10,333 bases of DNA from Candidatus Thorarchaeota archaeon (GCA_029855925.1 JAGSHP010000145.1:1-10333), one strand, 5' to 3'. Shown: positions 1 to 6,184, counted from the stretch's first letter. Made by a program: numbers and translations. The notes: a model not told the origin generated them from the letters alone.

Positions 1-662
1 GAAGAAGACGCACACCCCGAGTTGAATACGATCCTCTTCAAGACTGGGTTCCCAAGACGAACCTGGGGCGAATGGTCAAGGAAGGTCACATAAACTCTCT
101 AGAAGAGATCTTCATGAACAACCTCCGCATTCGTGAGCCTGAGGTCGTTGATGTTCTCTTTCCTGACCTCCGCCAGGAAGTCGTTGACGTGAGCATGGTT
201 CAGCGACAGTCGGACAGTGGTCAGCAGAAGAGTTTCCGGGTCACAGTCGTTGTCGGAAACGGCGAGGGTGTCATAGGTATTGGTATAGGAAAGGCACCTG
301 AGTTTGTTCCTGCTGTTCGTGCCGCTGAGTCCCGCGCCAAACTCAATATCACCGTGTTCAGACGTGGTTGCGGTTCTTGGGAGTGTCGTTGCGGAGAACC
401 ACATAGCATTCCCTTCCAAGTCAGTGGACGTTCTGGTTCGGTGAAGGTGACTCTTCGTCCGGCGCCCAAGGGGACCGGGCTTGTGACTGCAGATGTGGGC
501 AAGATCGTGCTCCGAATTGCAGGACTCAATGATGTCTGGTCAATAACCAAGGGTCGATCACGTACGTCATCTAACTTCGCAAAGGCTTTCGTGGATGCGC
601 TATCAAAGACATACAAGATGCTTCCTCCACAGGAATGGACCACACCAGGAGTGTACGAGTAA
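1..662 (+). CDS. rps5: Small ribosomal subunit protein uS5 (5' end outside window)
   Basis: Core 30S protein of the decoding site, with an N-terminal double-stranded-RNA-binding-like S5 domain and a C-terminal S5 fold. The first internal ATG lies at 72, but the same frame is open back to base 3 and encodes RRRTPRVEYDPLQDWVPKTNLGR, which joins smoothly to MVKEGHINSLEEIF. Archaeal uS5 normally carries a W-V-P-K-T-x-L-G-R stretch before this point, so the gene starts upstream of the window and 72 is not the real start. About 219 residues are visible. Diagnostic parts are the VVGNGEGVIGIGIGKA loop, the archaeal block GCGSWECRCGEPHSIPF, RPAPKGTGLV and the NFAKAFVDAL helix. The TAA stop overlaps the next ATG by one base (TAATG), which implies translational coupling to uL30 in an spc-type operon. 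Confidence 0.96.
   Translation, partial: RRRTPRVEYDPLQDWVPKTNLGRMVKEGHINSLEEIFMNNLRIREPEVVDVLFPDLRQEVVDVSMVQRQSDSGQQKSFRVTVVVGNGEGVIGIGIGKAPEFVPAVRAAESRAKLNITVFRRGCGSWECRCGEPHSIPFQVSGRSGSVKVTLRPAPKGTGLVTADVGKIVLRIAGLNDVWSITKGRSRTSSNFAKAFVDALSKTYKMLPPQEWTTPGVYE
647..653 (+). promoter_or_regulatory. Shine-Dalgarno site for uL30
   Basis: AGGAGTG lies within the last codons of uS5, 8 bases before the ATG at 662. It settles the uL30 start: the in-frame ATG at 635, nine codons earlier, lies upstream of this site and inside uS5. Confidence 0.75.
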
Positions 663-1144
663 TGAGCACAGATGAGCCAGTAATCCTTGCAATTCGGCTT
701 CGTGGAACTGTTAGCGTTCGTCCTCAGATTGAGGACACACTCAACAAGCTTCATCTTGTGAGACTTCATCATGCTGTGGTTCTGAAGCTCACGCCAAGTC
801 TGCAGGGCATGATCACAAAGTCGAAGGACTATATCACATGGGGTGAGATTGATGCCGAGACTGCTGAGTTGCTACTTGTCAAACGAGGGCGACTACCAGG
901 CGGTGAACGACTCACCGATGCGTATGTGAAGAAGCACTCAAGCTACAGCAGCATCAAGGCCTTTGCCAAGGCTCTTGCTGCGGGACAGGCGAGTGTTACA
1001 GATGTCGAAGGACTCAAGCCCGTATTTCGTCTCACACCCCCAACTGGCGGTTTCAAGGGCAAACGGAACCTACCCGTTGGCATGGGCGGAATCACTGGCT
1101 ATAGAGGTAAGGGTATAAACGAACTTGCCAGTAAGATGATATGA
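662..1144 (+). CDS. rpl30: Large ribosomal subunit protein uL30 (archaeal/eukaryotic long form)
   Basis: 50S subunit protein of the uL30 family, in the archaeal form of about 150-160 residues rather than the roughly 60-residue bacterial one. The product is 160 residues and starts MSTDEPVILAIRLRGTV. The N-terminal ferredoxin-like fold matches the family (AIRLRGTVSVRPQIEDTLNKL, then LHLVRLHHAVVL). The archaeal C-terminal extension carries the conserved RLTPPTGGFKGKRNLP segment. The start at 662 is chosen because it has the AGGAGTG site, makes the one-base overlap with the uS5 stop, and opens directly into the conserved domain. Its order after uS5 matches the archaeal spc operon. It normally precedes uL15 directly; here an Hsp20 gene intervenes. 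Confidence 0.95.
   Translation: MSTDEPVILAIRLRGTVSVRPQIEDTLNKLHLVRLHHAVVLKLTPSLQGMITKSKDYITWGEIDAETAELLLVKRGRLPGGERLTDAYVKKHSSYSSIKAFAKALAAGQASVTDVEGLKPVFRLTPPTGGFKGKRNLPVGMGGITGYRGKGINELASKMI
1112..1120 (+). promoter_or_regulatory. Possible internal TATA box for hsp20
   Basis: GGTATAAAC, preceded by purine-rich AGAGGTAAG that could serve as a BRE, lies inside the last codons of uL30. A start about 25 bases downstream of the box centre would fall near 1141, giving a short leader of about 20 bases with the GAGGTG site at 1151-1156 before the hsp20 ATG. The same bases encode the conserved G-K-G-I-N of uL30, so chance is a real alternative. Confidence 0.3.
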
Positions 1145-1150
1145 ACACAA

Positions 1151-1156
1151 GAGGTG
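1151..1156 (+). promoter_or_regulatory. Shine-Dalgarno site for hsp20
   Basis: GAGGTG sits 7 bases before the ATG at 1164, in the 19-base gap after the uL30 stop. It supports that ATG as the start of the Hsp20 gene. Confidence 0.7.
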
Positions 1157-1163
1157 TACTCAC

Positions 1164-1709
1164 ATGTCATGGGACGACCCGTTTGATGATTCCGATGATG
1201 ACCCGCGAAAGGCCCTGCGTAAGTGGCTTGGGGACTTCTTTCCAGATGAGGTCTTCAGGAATCTTGAGGAAATGATGGACCAGCTCTTCCGAGAGATGGC
1301 AGAGGGTGCTGCATTCGACCCCAAACGCATTGATGAGTTAATGCGGTCACCAGACAACATAAGCCCCTTTGTCTTTGGATTCTCCGTCAAGGTCGGTCCT
1401 GATGGCAAGCCAGTGATCCAGCGATTTGGAAACAGACCTGCTCCAGATGGATTCAGGATGACGCCGGAGCTGGAGCCACTTGTTGACATAATTGAGGAAG
1501 ATGATGAGATCATAGTGGTCGCTGAGCTACCTGGTGTTGAGCATGACCAGGTGAAGGTGAAGGTGAAGGGAAACAATCTGACGATTGATGTGACCAATCC
1601 TGAACGACCCTATCACAAGACCATCGAATTGCCAGCCAAAGTGAAGAAACAAGATGCCAAGTCCTCTATGAGGAATGGAGTGTTAGAAGTTCGCCTGAAA
1701 AAGGCATGA
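1164..1709 (+). CDS. Small heat-shock protein, Hsp20/alpha-crystallin family
   Basis: ATP-independent holdase chaperone, expected to be cytosolic, that binds unfolding proteins. The product is 181 residues. Residues 1-60 are acidic and helical (DDPFDDSDDDPRKALRKW, then an amphipathic run to about 50). Residues 70-100 contain the FGFSVKVGPDGKPVIQRFGN segment typical of archaeal Hsp20 proteins. The alpha-crystallin domain spans about 104-180, with EPLVDIIEEDDEIIVVAELPGV and the signature MRNGVLEVRLKK (GVL at 172-174). The chain ends directly after the domain at KKA, so the C-terminal I-x-I tail used by many sHsps for oligomer assembly is absent. Its neighbours are uL30, 19 bases upstream, and uL15, 17 bases downstream, on the same strand, so it should be co-transcribed with ribosomal proteins. 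That location is unusual. Confidence 0.93.
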   Translation: MSWDDPFDDSDDDPRKALRKWLGDFFPDEVFRNLEEMMDQLFREMAEGAAFDPKRIDELMRSPDNISPFVFGFSVKVGPDGKPVIQRFGNRPAPDGFRMTPELEPLVDIIEEDDEIIVVAELPGVEHDQVKVKVKGNNLTIDVTNPERPYHKTIELPAKVKKQDAKSSMRNGVLEVRLKKA

Positions 1710-1712
1710 TTG

Positions 1713-1719
1713 AGGAGTG
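1713..1719 (+). promoter_or_regulatory. Shine-Dalgarno site for uL15
   Basis: AGGAGTG directly after the hsp20 stop, 7 bases before the ATG at 1727. It is the same sequence as the site before uL30 and fixes the uL15 start. Confidence 0.75.
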
Positions 1720-1726
1720 ACATCAG

Positions 1727-2176
1727 ATGCAGAATCGAAGACCAAAACGAATCACCAAGCTGAGAGGCAGAAGGACCGCAGGGTACGGGCGTATCAAAGG
1801 GCATCGTGCCTCTGGGCAGCGTGGTGGAAAGGGCAACGCCGGATCAAAGAAACATCACTACATCAAGGTCATGATGGAGAACCCTCGGTACTTTGGTAAG
1901 TGGGGGTTCAAGCGTCCCGCAAAACTAGTCGAAGAAGTTCGAATCATGAATATCGGTGACATTGATCAGATGGTCGACCGACTTGTCGAACGTGGCATTG
2001 CAACCAAGAAGGGTGCAAGATACGTCGTTGATGTGGCAAAGCTGGGAGTTGACAAGATTCTCGGCGGTGGAAAGGTGAAGCACAAACTTGACCTGACCGG
2101 AGTCAAGTACATCAGTGAGAGTGCCAAGACCAAGGTGACCGAGGTCGGTGGCACACTGGACATCCCAGTAGCATAA
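1727..2176 (+). CDS. rpl15: Large ribosomal subunit protein uL15
   Basis: 50S assembly protein whose basic, glycine-rich N-terminal tail threads into 23S rRNA. The product is 149 residues, normal for archaea. The tail (residues 1-43) carries RITKLRGRRTAGYGRIKGHR, then ASGQRGGKGNAGSKKHH. The globular part includes ENPRYFGKWGFKRP and ends in the typical uL15 beta region (VDKILGGGKVKHKLDLTG, then AKTKVTEVGGTL). It is the last gene of the ribosomal transcription unit: a strong hairpin and T-run follow 14 bases after the stop, and the next gene, secY, has its own promoter. Confidence 0.96.
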   Translation: MQNRRPKRITKLRGRRTAGYGRIKGHRASGQRGGKGNAGSKKHHYIKVMMENPRYFGKWGFKRPAKLVEEVRIMNIGDIDQMVDRLVERGIATKKGARYVVDVAKLGVDKILGGGKVKHKLDLTGVKYISESAKTKVTEVGGTLDIPVA

Positions 2177-2190
2177 ACTCTTGTTCCTAC

Positions 2191-2236
2191 TGTCTGAACA
2201 GATGGATAATTCTGTTCGGACAATCTCTCACTTTTT
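2191..2236 (+). terminator. Terminator after the ribosomal protein unit
   Basis: TGTCTGAACAGA (2191-2202) pairs with TCTGTTCGGACA (2211-2222) to give a 12-bp stem with one G-U pair and an 8-base loop. A T5 run follows at 2232-2236 in a pyrimidine-rich stretch. The placement just behind uL15, with a fresh promoter before secY, supports a real transcription end, although archaeal termination depends mainly on the T-run. Confidence 0.65.
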
Positions 2237-2304
2237 CTTGCAGTCTACTCGTGTTGTCAATTACATTTTTTAGGTCCATTACGGCACCACGAAGCGACCA
2301 CTAT

Positions 2305-2313
2305 CTTTAAAGG
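2305..2313 (+). promoter_or_regulatory. TATA-like promoter of secY
   Basis: CTTTAAAGG in the 183-base gap after uL15. With the usual archaeal spacing the transcript would begin near 2334, giving a leader of about 25 bases that includes the GGAGA site at 2346-2350. No clear BRE is visible. The rest of the gap holds only the uL15 terminator and an AT/T-rich stretch at about 2230-2275. Confidence 0.5.
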
Positions 2314-2359
2314 TTAAACCCTTCTCGAACCACAAAAAACCTGCAGGAGACATTGGGTC

Positions 2360-3862
2360 TTGCCATCTAAGTTTCTAAAAGCCCTGTCACCTCTCGTCAG
2401 AGTAATGCCTGAGGTCAAGGCACCTGAAAGAGAGGTCTCATTTCGAGAGAAAGTCATCTGGACACTTGTAGTTCTGATCATATTCCTGATCATGTCACAC
2501 ATGCCCCTCTATGGTGTCGATAAGACCGCTGGCACCGACTATCTCTGGGCCATGCGTGTCATTCTTGCCAGCACTAGAGGGACCCTCATGGAGCTCGGAA
2601 TCGGGCCAATTGTCACTGCAGGTCTTGTTATGCAGCTCCTATCGGGTTCCAAAATCATAGACGTTGACTACAGTGATCCTGAGGACCGAGCCCTGTTCAC
2701 CGGTGGTCAGAAAGTTCTTGCAATGTTGATGACCGCATTTCAGGCCATTGCCTACATTCTTGGTAATGCGTATGGTCAGCTGACTCCGAGTCAGTCAGTC
2801 TTGGTCTTCATACAGCTCTTTTCATCCGGAATAATTGTCATTCTCATGGATGAGCTCATTCAGAAGGGCTGGGGTCTTGGCTCCGGAGTTTCGCTATTCA
2901 TCATGACCAATGTTGCTGGCCGTGTGATGTGGAACTCTTTCAACCTTCTTGAGCTTGAATCTGCGGCGCCTGACGGTTACACTGGTCCTGGTGGCACTAG
3001 GCTTCCGAAGGGTATCATTGCAGCAATTGTTGTCAACATTCTCCGCTGGTTTGGAGTTGGAGCACAGACAAATCCGGCAGTTGATGCTGCGTGGCTGTTC
3101 TTCAGAAATGGCATCGATCCCAGTATCTTTGCGTTGACTGTAACGTTTGGAATCTTCTTTGCGGTGCTCTGGATGGAGTCTGTCCGCGTAGAGATTCCCC
3201 TCCAATATGCCAAGTATCGTGGAATGAAGGCACGATATCCAATCAAACTGCTATATACGTCGAATATCCCTGTCATTCTTGCACAGGCTCTATATGCGAA
3301 TATCCTCTTCTTTGGACAGATTGTCTATAACAGCTTGAACTCGGACCGGAGTAACCCCTTTCTGAACCTGTTAGGCACCTTCACGCAACAGGAAGGCAGT
3401 AGCAGAATGATTGCAGATGGAGGTCTCGCTCGCTATATCACTCCTCCGCAGGGACTAATGGTCTTCCAGCAGCCTGATGGAATATTGCACGTGATCATCT
3501 ACGCTGCGCTCATGGTCCTCCTGTGTTGGGGCTTTAGCGTGATATGGGTGGACATCAGCGGAATTGCGCCTCGTGATGTTGCACGGCAGCTTCTCGGCTC
3601 CGGCTACATTGTGCCCGGGTTCAGAAGAAGCGAGAAGGTCCTCCAGCGACTACTTGACCGATACATTCCAATTGTCGCAGGTCTTGGTGGTTTCCTCATA
3701 GGCATTCTTGCTGCAATTGCAGATATCTTGGGTGCGCTTGCGAGTGGCACGGGTATCCTGCTGATGGTGTCCATCATCAAGCAATACTATGAGACCATCG
3801 CCAAGGAGCAGCTTGCCGAGATGGGCGGCGAAGGCGTTGCCGGTCTGCTCGGTATCATGTAG
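2360..3862 (+). CDS. secY: Preprotein translocase subunit SecY (Sec61 alpha)
   Basis: Channel subunit of the SecYEbeta protein-conducting pore in the cytoplasmic membrane; it exports or inserts proteins co-translationally. The product is 500 residues and has the usual ten hydrophobic segments. Conserved blocks include SPLVRVMPEVKAPEREVSFR before helix 1, MPLYGV leading into the plug region, the LGIGPIVTAGLVMQLL helix, GSGVSLFI, and the cytosolic loop SVRVEIPLQYAKYRGMKARY (R276, E278), which contacts the ribosome. The C-terminal part contains DVARQLLGSGYIVPGFR. The start is TTG at 2360, with GGAGA 9 bases upstream. An ATG at 2405 would delete the conserved amphipathic N-terminal helix, so TTG is preferred. 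In many archaea secY is followed by adk and further genes; here two hairpins follow and then a convergent gene. Confidence 0.96.
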   Translation: MPSKFLKALSPLVRVMPEVKAPEREVSFREKVIWTLVVLIIFLIMSHMPLYGVDKTAGTDYLWAMRVILASTRGTLMELGIGPIVTAGLVMQLLSGSKIIDVDYSDPEDRALFTGGQKVLAMLMTAFQAIAYILGNAYGQLTPSQSVLVFIQLFSSGIIVILMDELIQKGWGLGSGVSLFIMTNVAGRVMWNSFNLLELESAAPDGYTGPGGTRLPKGIIAAIVVNILRWFGVGAQTNPAVDAAWLFFRNGIDPSIFALTVTFGIFFAVLWMESVRVEIPLQYAKYRGMKARYPIKLLYTSNIPVILAQALYANILFFGQIVYNSLNSDRSNPFLNLLGTFTQQEGSSRMIADGGLARYITPPQGLMVFQQPDGILHVIIYAALMVLLCWGFSVIWVDISGIAPRDVARQLLGSGYIVPGFRRSEKVLQRLLDRYIPIVAGLGGFLIGILAAIADILGALASGTGILLMVSIIKQYYETIAKEQLAEMGGEGVAGLLGIM

Positions 3863-3876
3863 TATCCTTGGATACT
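3861..3876 (+). repeat. Short hairpin overlapping the secY stop
   Basis: AGTATCC-TT-GGATACT is a 7-bp perfect inverted repeat that begins inside the secY stop codon. No T-run follows it directly. It probably works together with the larger palindrome nine bases downstream in ending or protecting the secY transcript. Confidence 0.5.
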
Positions 3877-3885
3877 ATAAACGAT

Positions 3886-3922
3886 CCTTCGGGGAATTCC
3901 CCGAAGGTCCCCGTCTATTTTT
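3886..3922 (+). terminator. Palindromic terminator after secY
   Basis: A perfect 22-bp palindrome with no spacer (half-site CCTTCGGGGAA, 3886-3907) is followed by a T5 run at 3918-3922 and more pyrimidines. It lies between convergent genes (secY and the minus-strand gene ending at 3965). It could stop both transcripts, though the minus strand has only a weak T-stretch beyond it. Confidence 0.65.
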
Positions 3923-3964
3923 CTCTCCCGTGACTCTTGTGGACTTCAGGTGACGCCCGTAACA

Positions 3965-4408
3965 TCAACGCTTCTTGTCCAGCATTTGCTGAATGTTTGA
4001 GAGGTGCCTTGACCGCTTTACCGCCTTAGGAGTGATCTCGAACACCTCACCTCTCTCAACAACATAGTGTGCGGTCTCAACCTCGGGAGTAAAGTGTCGT
4101 TTGATGTCCTCAATGACGTAATGAAGTTGGACGCAGTGCGGGCTGCCATCGACAGTGAGGGCTGTCACACGCTTGATATCAGAATACCTTATGATTGATG
4201 CAATCTTGAATCCTGCATGATTGACATGCATCTCCTCTAGGCATACATCAAGTACTGCCTGTCCGCCATCACGGTTTCGGAACTCTTCTACTATCTCAGG
4301 ATAGCGAGACCTCATACAGCTACCAATCAGTAGTAGTAGTCCCGTTTCACGGAGTCGTCTGTCCCCCACATTTATTCTCATGAGTGCCTCTTCACAGTTG
4401 CATGCCAT
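3965..4408 (-). CDS. Small Cys/His-containing protein of unknown function
   Basis: I do not recognise the family securely. From the ATG at 4408 the product is 147 residues, with no membrane segment or signal peptide. It has five cysteines: C3 and C5 in MACNCEEAL, C31 in IGSCMR, C56 in LDVCLEE and C92. There is a striking segment TALTVDGSPHCVQLHYVIED (about 83-102) containing H91, C92 and H96, as well as H61 and H64. The end is basic (KRSRHL, DKKR). Metal or Fe-S binding is conceivable but not shown. Two GTG codons at 4417 and 4414 are alternative starts that would overlap the previous gene's stop; ATG lies two bases past that stop, behind GGAAGTGGTGA. Tight coupling to the aspartoacylase-like gene suggests shared function. 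Confidence 0.78.
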   Translation of the reverse strand: MACNCEEALMRINVGDRRLRETGLLLLIGSCMRSRYPEIVEEFRNRDGGQAVLDVCLEEMHVNHAGFKIASIIRYSDIKRVTALTVDGSPHCVQLHYVIEDIKRHFTPEVETAHYVVERGEVFEITPKAVKRSRHLSNIQQMLDKKR

Positions 4409-4410
4409 GC

Positions 4411-5349
4411 TCACCACTTCCGTCTTGGCGCACTGTCCTTCTCCTCGTCCTCTGACTGCCCCCAGCGGTCGATGAGTGGAGTCGCCACACGTGCTATCAC
4501 ATCTCCCTCGAAGACATAGGACATCTTTCTGATGCCAACAATTGCGCCTCCGTGGGGCGTTCTGACATCGGCTCGATCCTGAATCTGTCCAATGTTCTCA
4601 TCGGGGTCGACAATCTCTCCAAGATTGACTGTTGGGATAAAGAAGCCCTCGGCGTCGACATTCACCTGTTGCAATGTGCCCATCAGCGTGCTTGACACCT
4701 CGATGCTATCTCCGTCAATGATCTCTTTCATTCGCAGAAGGTTAATCACTGCTTCTTTAACCTCCACCGCAGCCTGTGGATCGACCTCGCTTCTTCCTCC
4801 TCGCATCATGATACTTATCGCTGGCACTCCCTCATGGGAGGCCTCCACATCAAGGGCACCTCTCGTGCCCGAGCTTTGAACGACGAATGGGAGCGCGATC
4901 TGTGAAGCCAGATTTCTCACATGGATATAGTCCCTGTGTAGAGCAACAACGTGACTGACACATGAGAGGTCTCCAGTCTCCAGATGGATGACATACTGTG
5001 CCTGAAGCGCGCGCCTCCATATCTCCCATGCGGTTCTCTCAGTGACACTCCCCCTCTCATCCCCTGGGAACACGCTGTCAAGGTCCTTGGAGTCAAGTGG
5101 CGATACTTGGACCCCGAGTCGAAAGGGCAGTGGATTCGCGACCGGGAGGACAGTGACCGACCCATGAATCCGGTCCGTGTCCTGTAGATGCTTCATTATC
5201 AGATAGGCAGCATAGACATCAGTGGCCGAGACCCCATTCATGCCTGCAAGAATCAAGACGTTTGGCTTGTCCTCTCCGTATGTGTAGAATCCCAGCGTAC
5301 TTCCGGTCTTCAGATCGATGTCTACAGCATCTACGCTCGGCTTGACCAT
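4411..5349 (-). CDS. Aspartoacylase/succinylglutamate desuccinylase-fold protein lacking the usual catalytic residues
   Basis: 312 residues with the layout of the AstE/AspA branch of M14 carboxypeptidase-like zinc enzymes. The shared framework is NVLILAGMNG (30-39), VTVLPVANPLPF (65-76), SPLDSKDLDSVFPGD (83-97), a TERTAWEIWRRAL helix, YVIHLETG (119-126), and a C-terminal beta region around GTLQQVNVDAEGFFIPTVNL. The catalytic positions differ from the family pattern. GxHGxE reads GMNGVS (N38, S41), DLHT reads HLET (E124), DLNR reads DLDS, and the late catalytic Glu (usually V-E-L-G) appears as M181. Zinc-dependent deacylation by the usual mechanism is therefore unlikely. It may be a binding protein or use other chemistry. 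The start ATG at 5349 has GAGGAA six bases upstream. The tail (293-312) is charged. Confidence 0.82.
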   Translation of the reverse strand: MVKPSVDAVDIDLKTGSTLGFYTYGEDKPNVLILAGMNGVSATDVYAAYLIMKHLQDTDRIHGSVTVLPVANPLPFRLGVQVSPLDSKDLDSVFPGDERGSVTERTAWEIWRRALQAQYVIHLETGDLSCVSHVVALHRDYIHVRNLASQIALPFVVQSSGTRGALDVEASHEGVPAISIMMRGGRSEVDPQAAVEVKEAVINLLRMKEIIDGDSIEVSSTLMGTLQQVNVDAEGFFIPTVNLGEIVDPDENIGQIQDRADVRTPHGGAIVGIRKMSYVFEGDVIARVATPLIDRWGQSEDEEKDSAPRRKW

Positions 5350-5375
5350 ATGCGGTTCCTCAACTTGTCCTTGAC

Positions 5376-5400
5376 TTTAAATTGTCACAATTAGATATTA
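5376..5400 (-). promoter_or_regulatory. Possible promoter/operator before the aspartoacylase-like gene
   Basis: Read on the minus strand, this AT-rich stretch holds TAATATCTAA (5400-5391) and AATTTAAA (5383-5376), both TATA-like. AATTGT-C-ACAATT (5380-5392) is a 13-bp palindrome around one central base that overlaps the second box, as an operator would. The first box would place the transcript start near 5370 and keep the GAGGAA site at 5361-5356 in the leader. The second would place it near 5354, inside or past that site, so the first is favoured. Confidence 0.35.
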
Positions 5401-5409
5401 ACCGCAGTA

Positions 5410-6078
5410 TCACGTGAACCAGTCACTGAGGCAGTTATAGACGTAAATTCCTGTTCTGTAATCCCCGTTCAGGAGGGAGTCATGTCGCCCTATTGCATAC
5501 GGACTGTCTATTCTGATGCAGGGATGCTCCACCTCACCATTACAGTGCTCTAGAAAGAGGTCAGGGTGCCCACATGCCTGAGGGTCTCCTATCCAGATGA
5601 GTGGAATCCCCTGCTCCACAATGGAGATTGTGTCCATTGAGAGGAACGGCTCCCAGCTGACAAGAACAACCGAGGGACTGTATTTTTCGACCGCATCAAG
5701 GGCTGAAATGGTCTCGATTTCCTTTGGAAACTCTATCTGATATCGCTCAGACTTGGCGTCAGTCGGAATGATGCGGTGATTCAATAATGGTGCGAGGAAC
5801 TGTGTGAGTATGCCATCGCCGCTCATGATCTCCAGGATGGGACCGGCGTTGGTGGTCCGCTCAACTATCACGTTGAGAATCTCTGCCAGTTCGGCTACAA
5901 ACTCCCTGCTAAAGACTTGGAAGATCCATCGCCCCCCAAGATTGCTCCCATTGTAGTATTTTTTCAACTCCCACGTGCGTTCGATGGTCTCAAGAATCTC
6001 CCTTATTTCGTCATAGGGCCTGAGTCTATCGTGGATGTCAATGAAGACGTCGCCAACAGTCATCCATGCAGGAATCAT
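5410..6078 (-). CDS. Divergent SAM-methyltransferase-like protein
   Basis: 222 residues, soluble. Residues 1-75 are mostly helical. A Rossmann-type motif I follows at 80-89 (GPILEIMSGDG), with an acidic residue at the end of the second strand (D107 in IIPTDAK), which would contact the ribose of S-adenosylmethionine. A motif IV-like strand VVLVSWEPF (137-145) and IPLIWIGDPQACGHPDLFLE (158-177) match the layout of small stand-alone class I methyltransferases in which a strand ending in x-PP or x-P is followed by an IG(E/D) strand and a Cys-containing loop. The substrate is unknown. The start at 6078 has GAGAAG five bases upstream; an ATG at 6063 is an alternative. It is the first of three minus-strand genes; the 60-base gap to the next one contains a possible promoter, so they need not be one operon. 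Confidence 0.72.
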   Translation of the reverse strand: MIPAWMTVGDVFIDIHDRLRPYDEIREILETIERTWELKKYYNGSNLGGRWIFQVFSREFVAELAEILNVIVERTTNAGPILEIMSGDGILTQFLAPLLNHRIIPTDAKSERYQIEFPKEIETISALDAVEKYSPSVVLVSWEPFLSMDTISIVEQGIPLIWIGDPQACGHPDLFLEHCNGEVEHPCIRIDSPYAIGRHDSLLNGDYRTGIYVYNCLSDWFT

Positions 6079-6151
6079 GGCTTCTCGGATTTTTTGCCCT
6101 TTATGATGCTATTGCCACTGGCAAGTTGATCTTGTCGGTTGCATTGGATGA

Positions 6152-6177
6152 CCGATGTGAGTTCGCTTCATCATCGG
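6152..6177. repeat. Inverted repeat in the divergent spacer
   Basis: CCGATG (6152-6157) and CATCGG (6172-6177) form a 6-bp inverted repeat with a 14-base spacer, 74-99 bases upstream of the methyltransferase-like gene. It could be a dimeric protein-binding site or be fortuitous. Confidence 0.3.
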
Positions 6178-6184
6178 ACAACTC

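Noticed and set aside
635..661. N-terminal extension of uL30 from the ATG at 635
   Set aside because: The Shine-Dalgarno site at 647-653 lies downstream of that ATG, and the one-base stop/start overlap favours 662.
72..662. uS5 starting at the first ATG in the window
   Set aside because: The frame is open to the left edge and encodes the conserved archaeal W-V-P-K-T-N-L-G-R stretch, so the gene is 5'-truncated by the window.
221..772. 183-codon open frame on the minus strand opposite uS5
   Set aside because: It lies antisense to an unmistakable ribosomal protein gene and its sequence resembles no family.
1160..1597. 145-codon minus-strand open frame opposite hsp20
   Set aside because: Serine-rich reading of the complement of acidic Asp/Glu codons; a shadow of the real gene.
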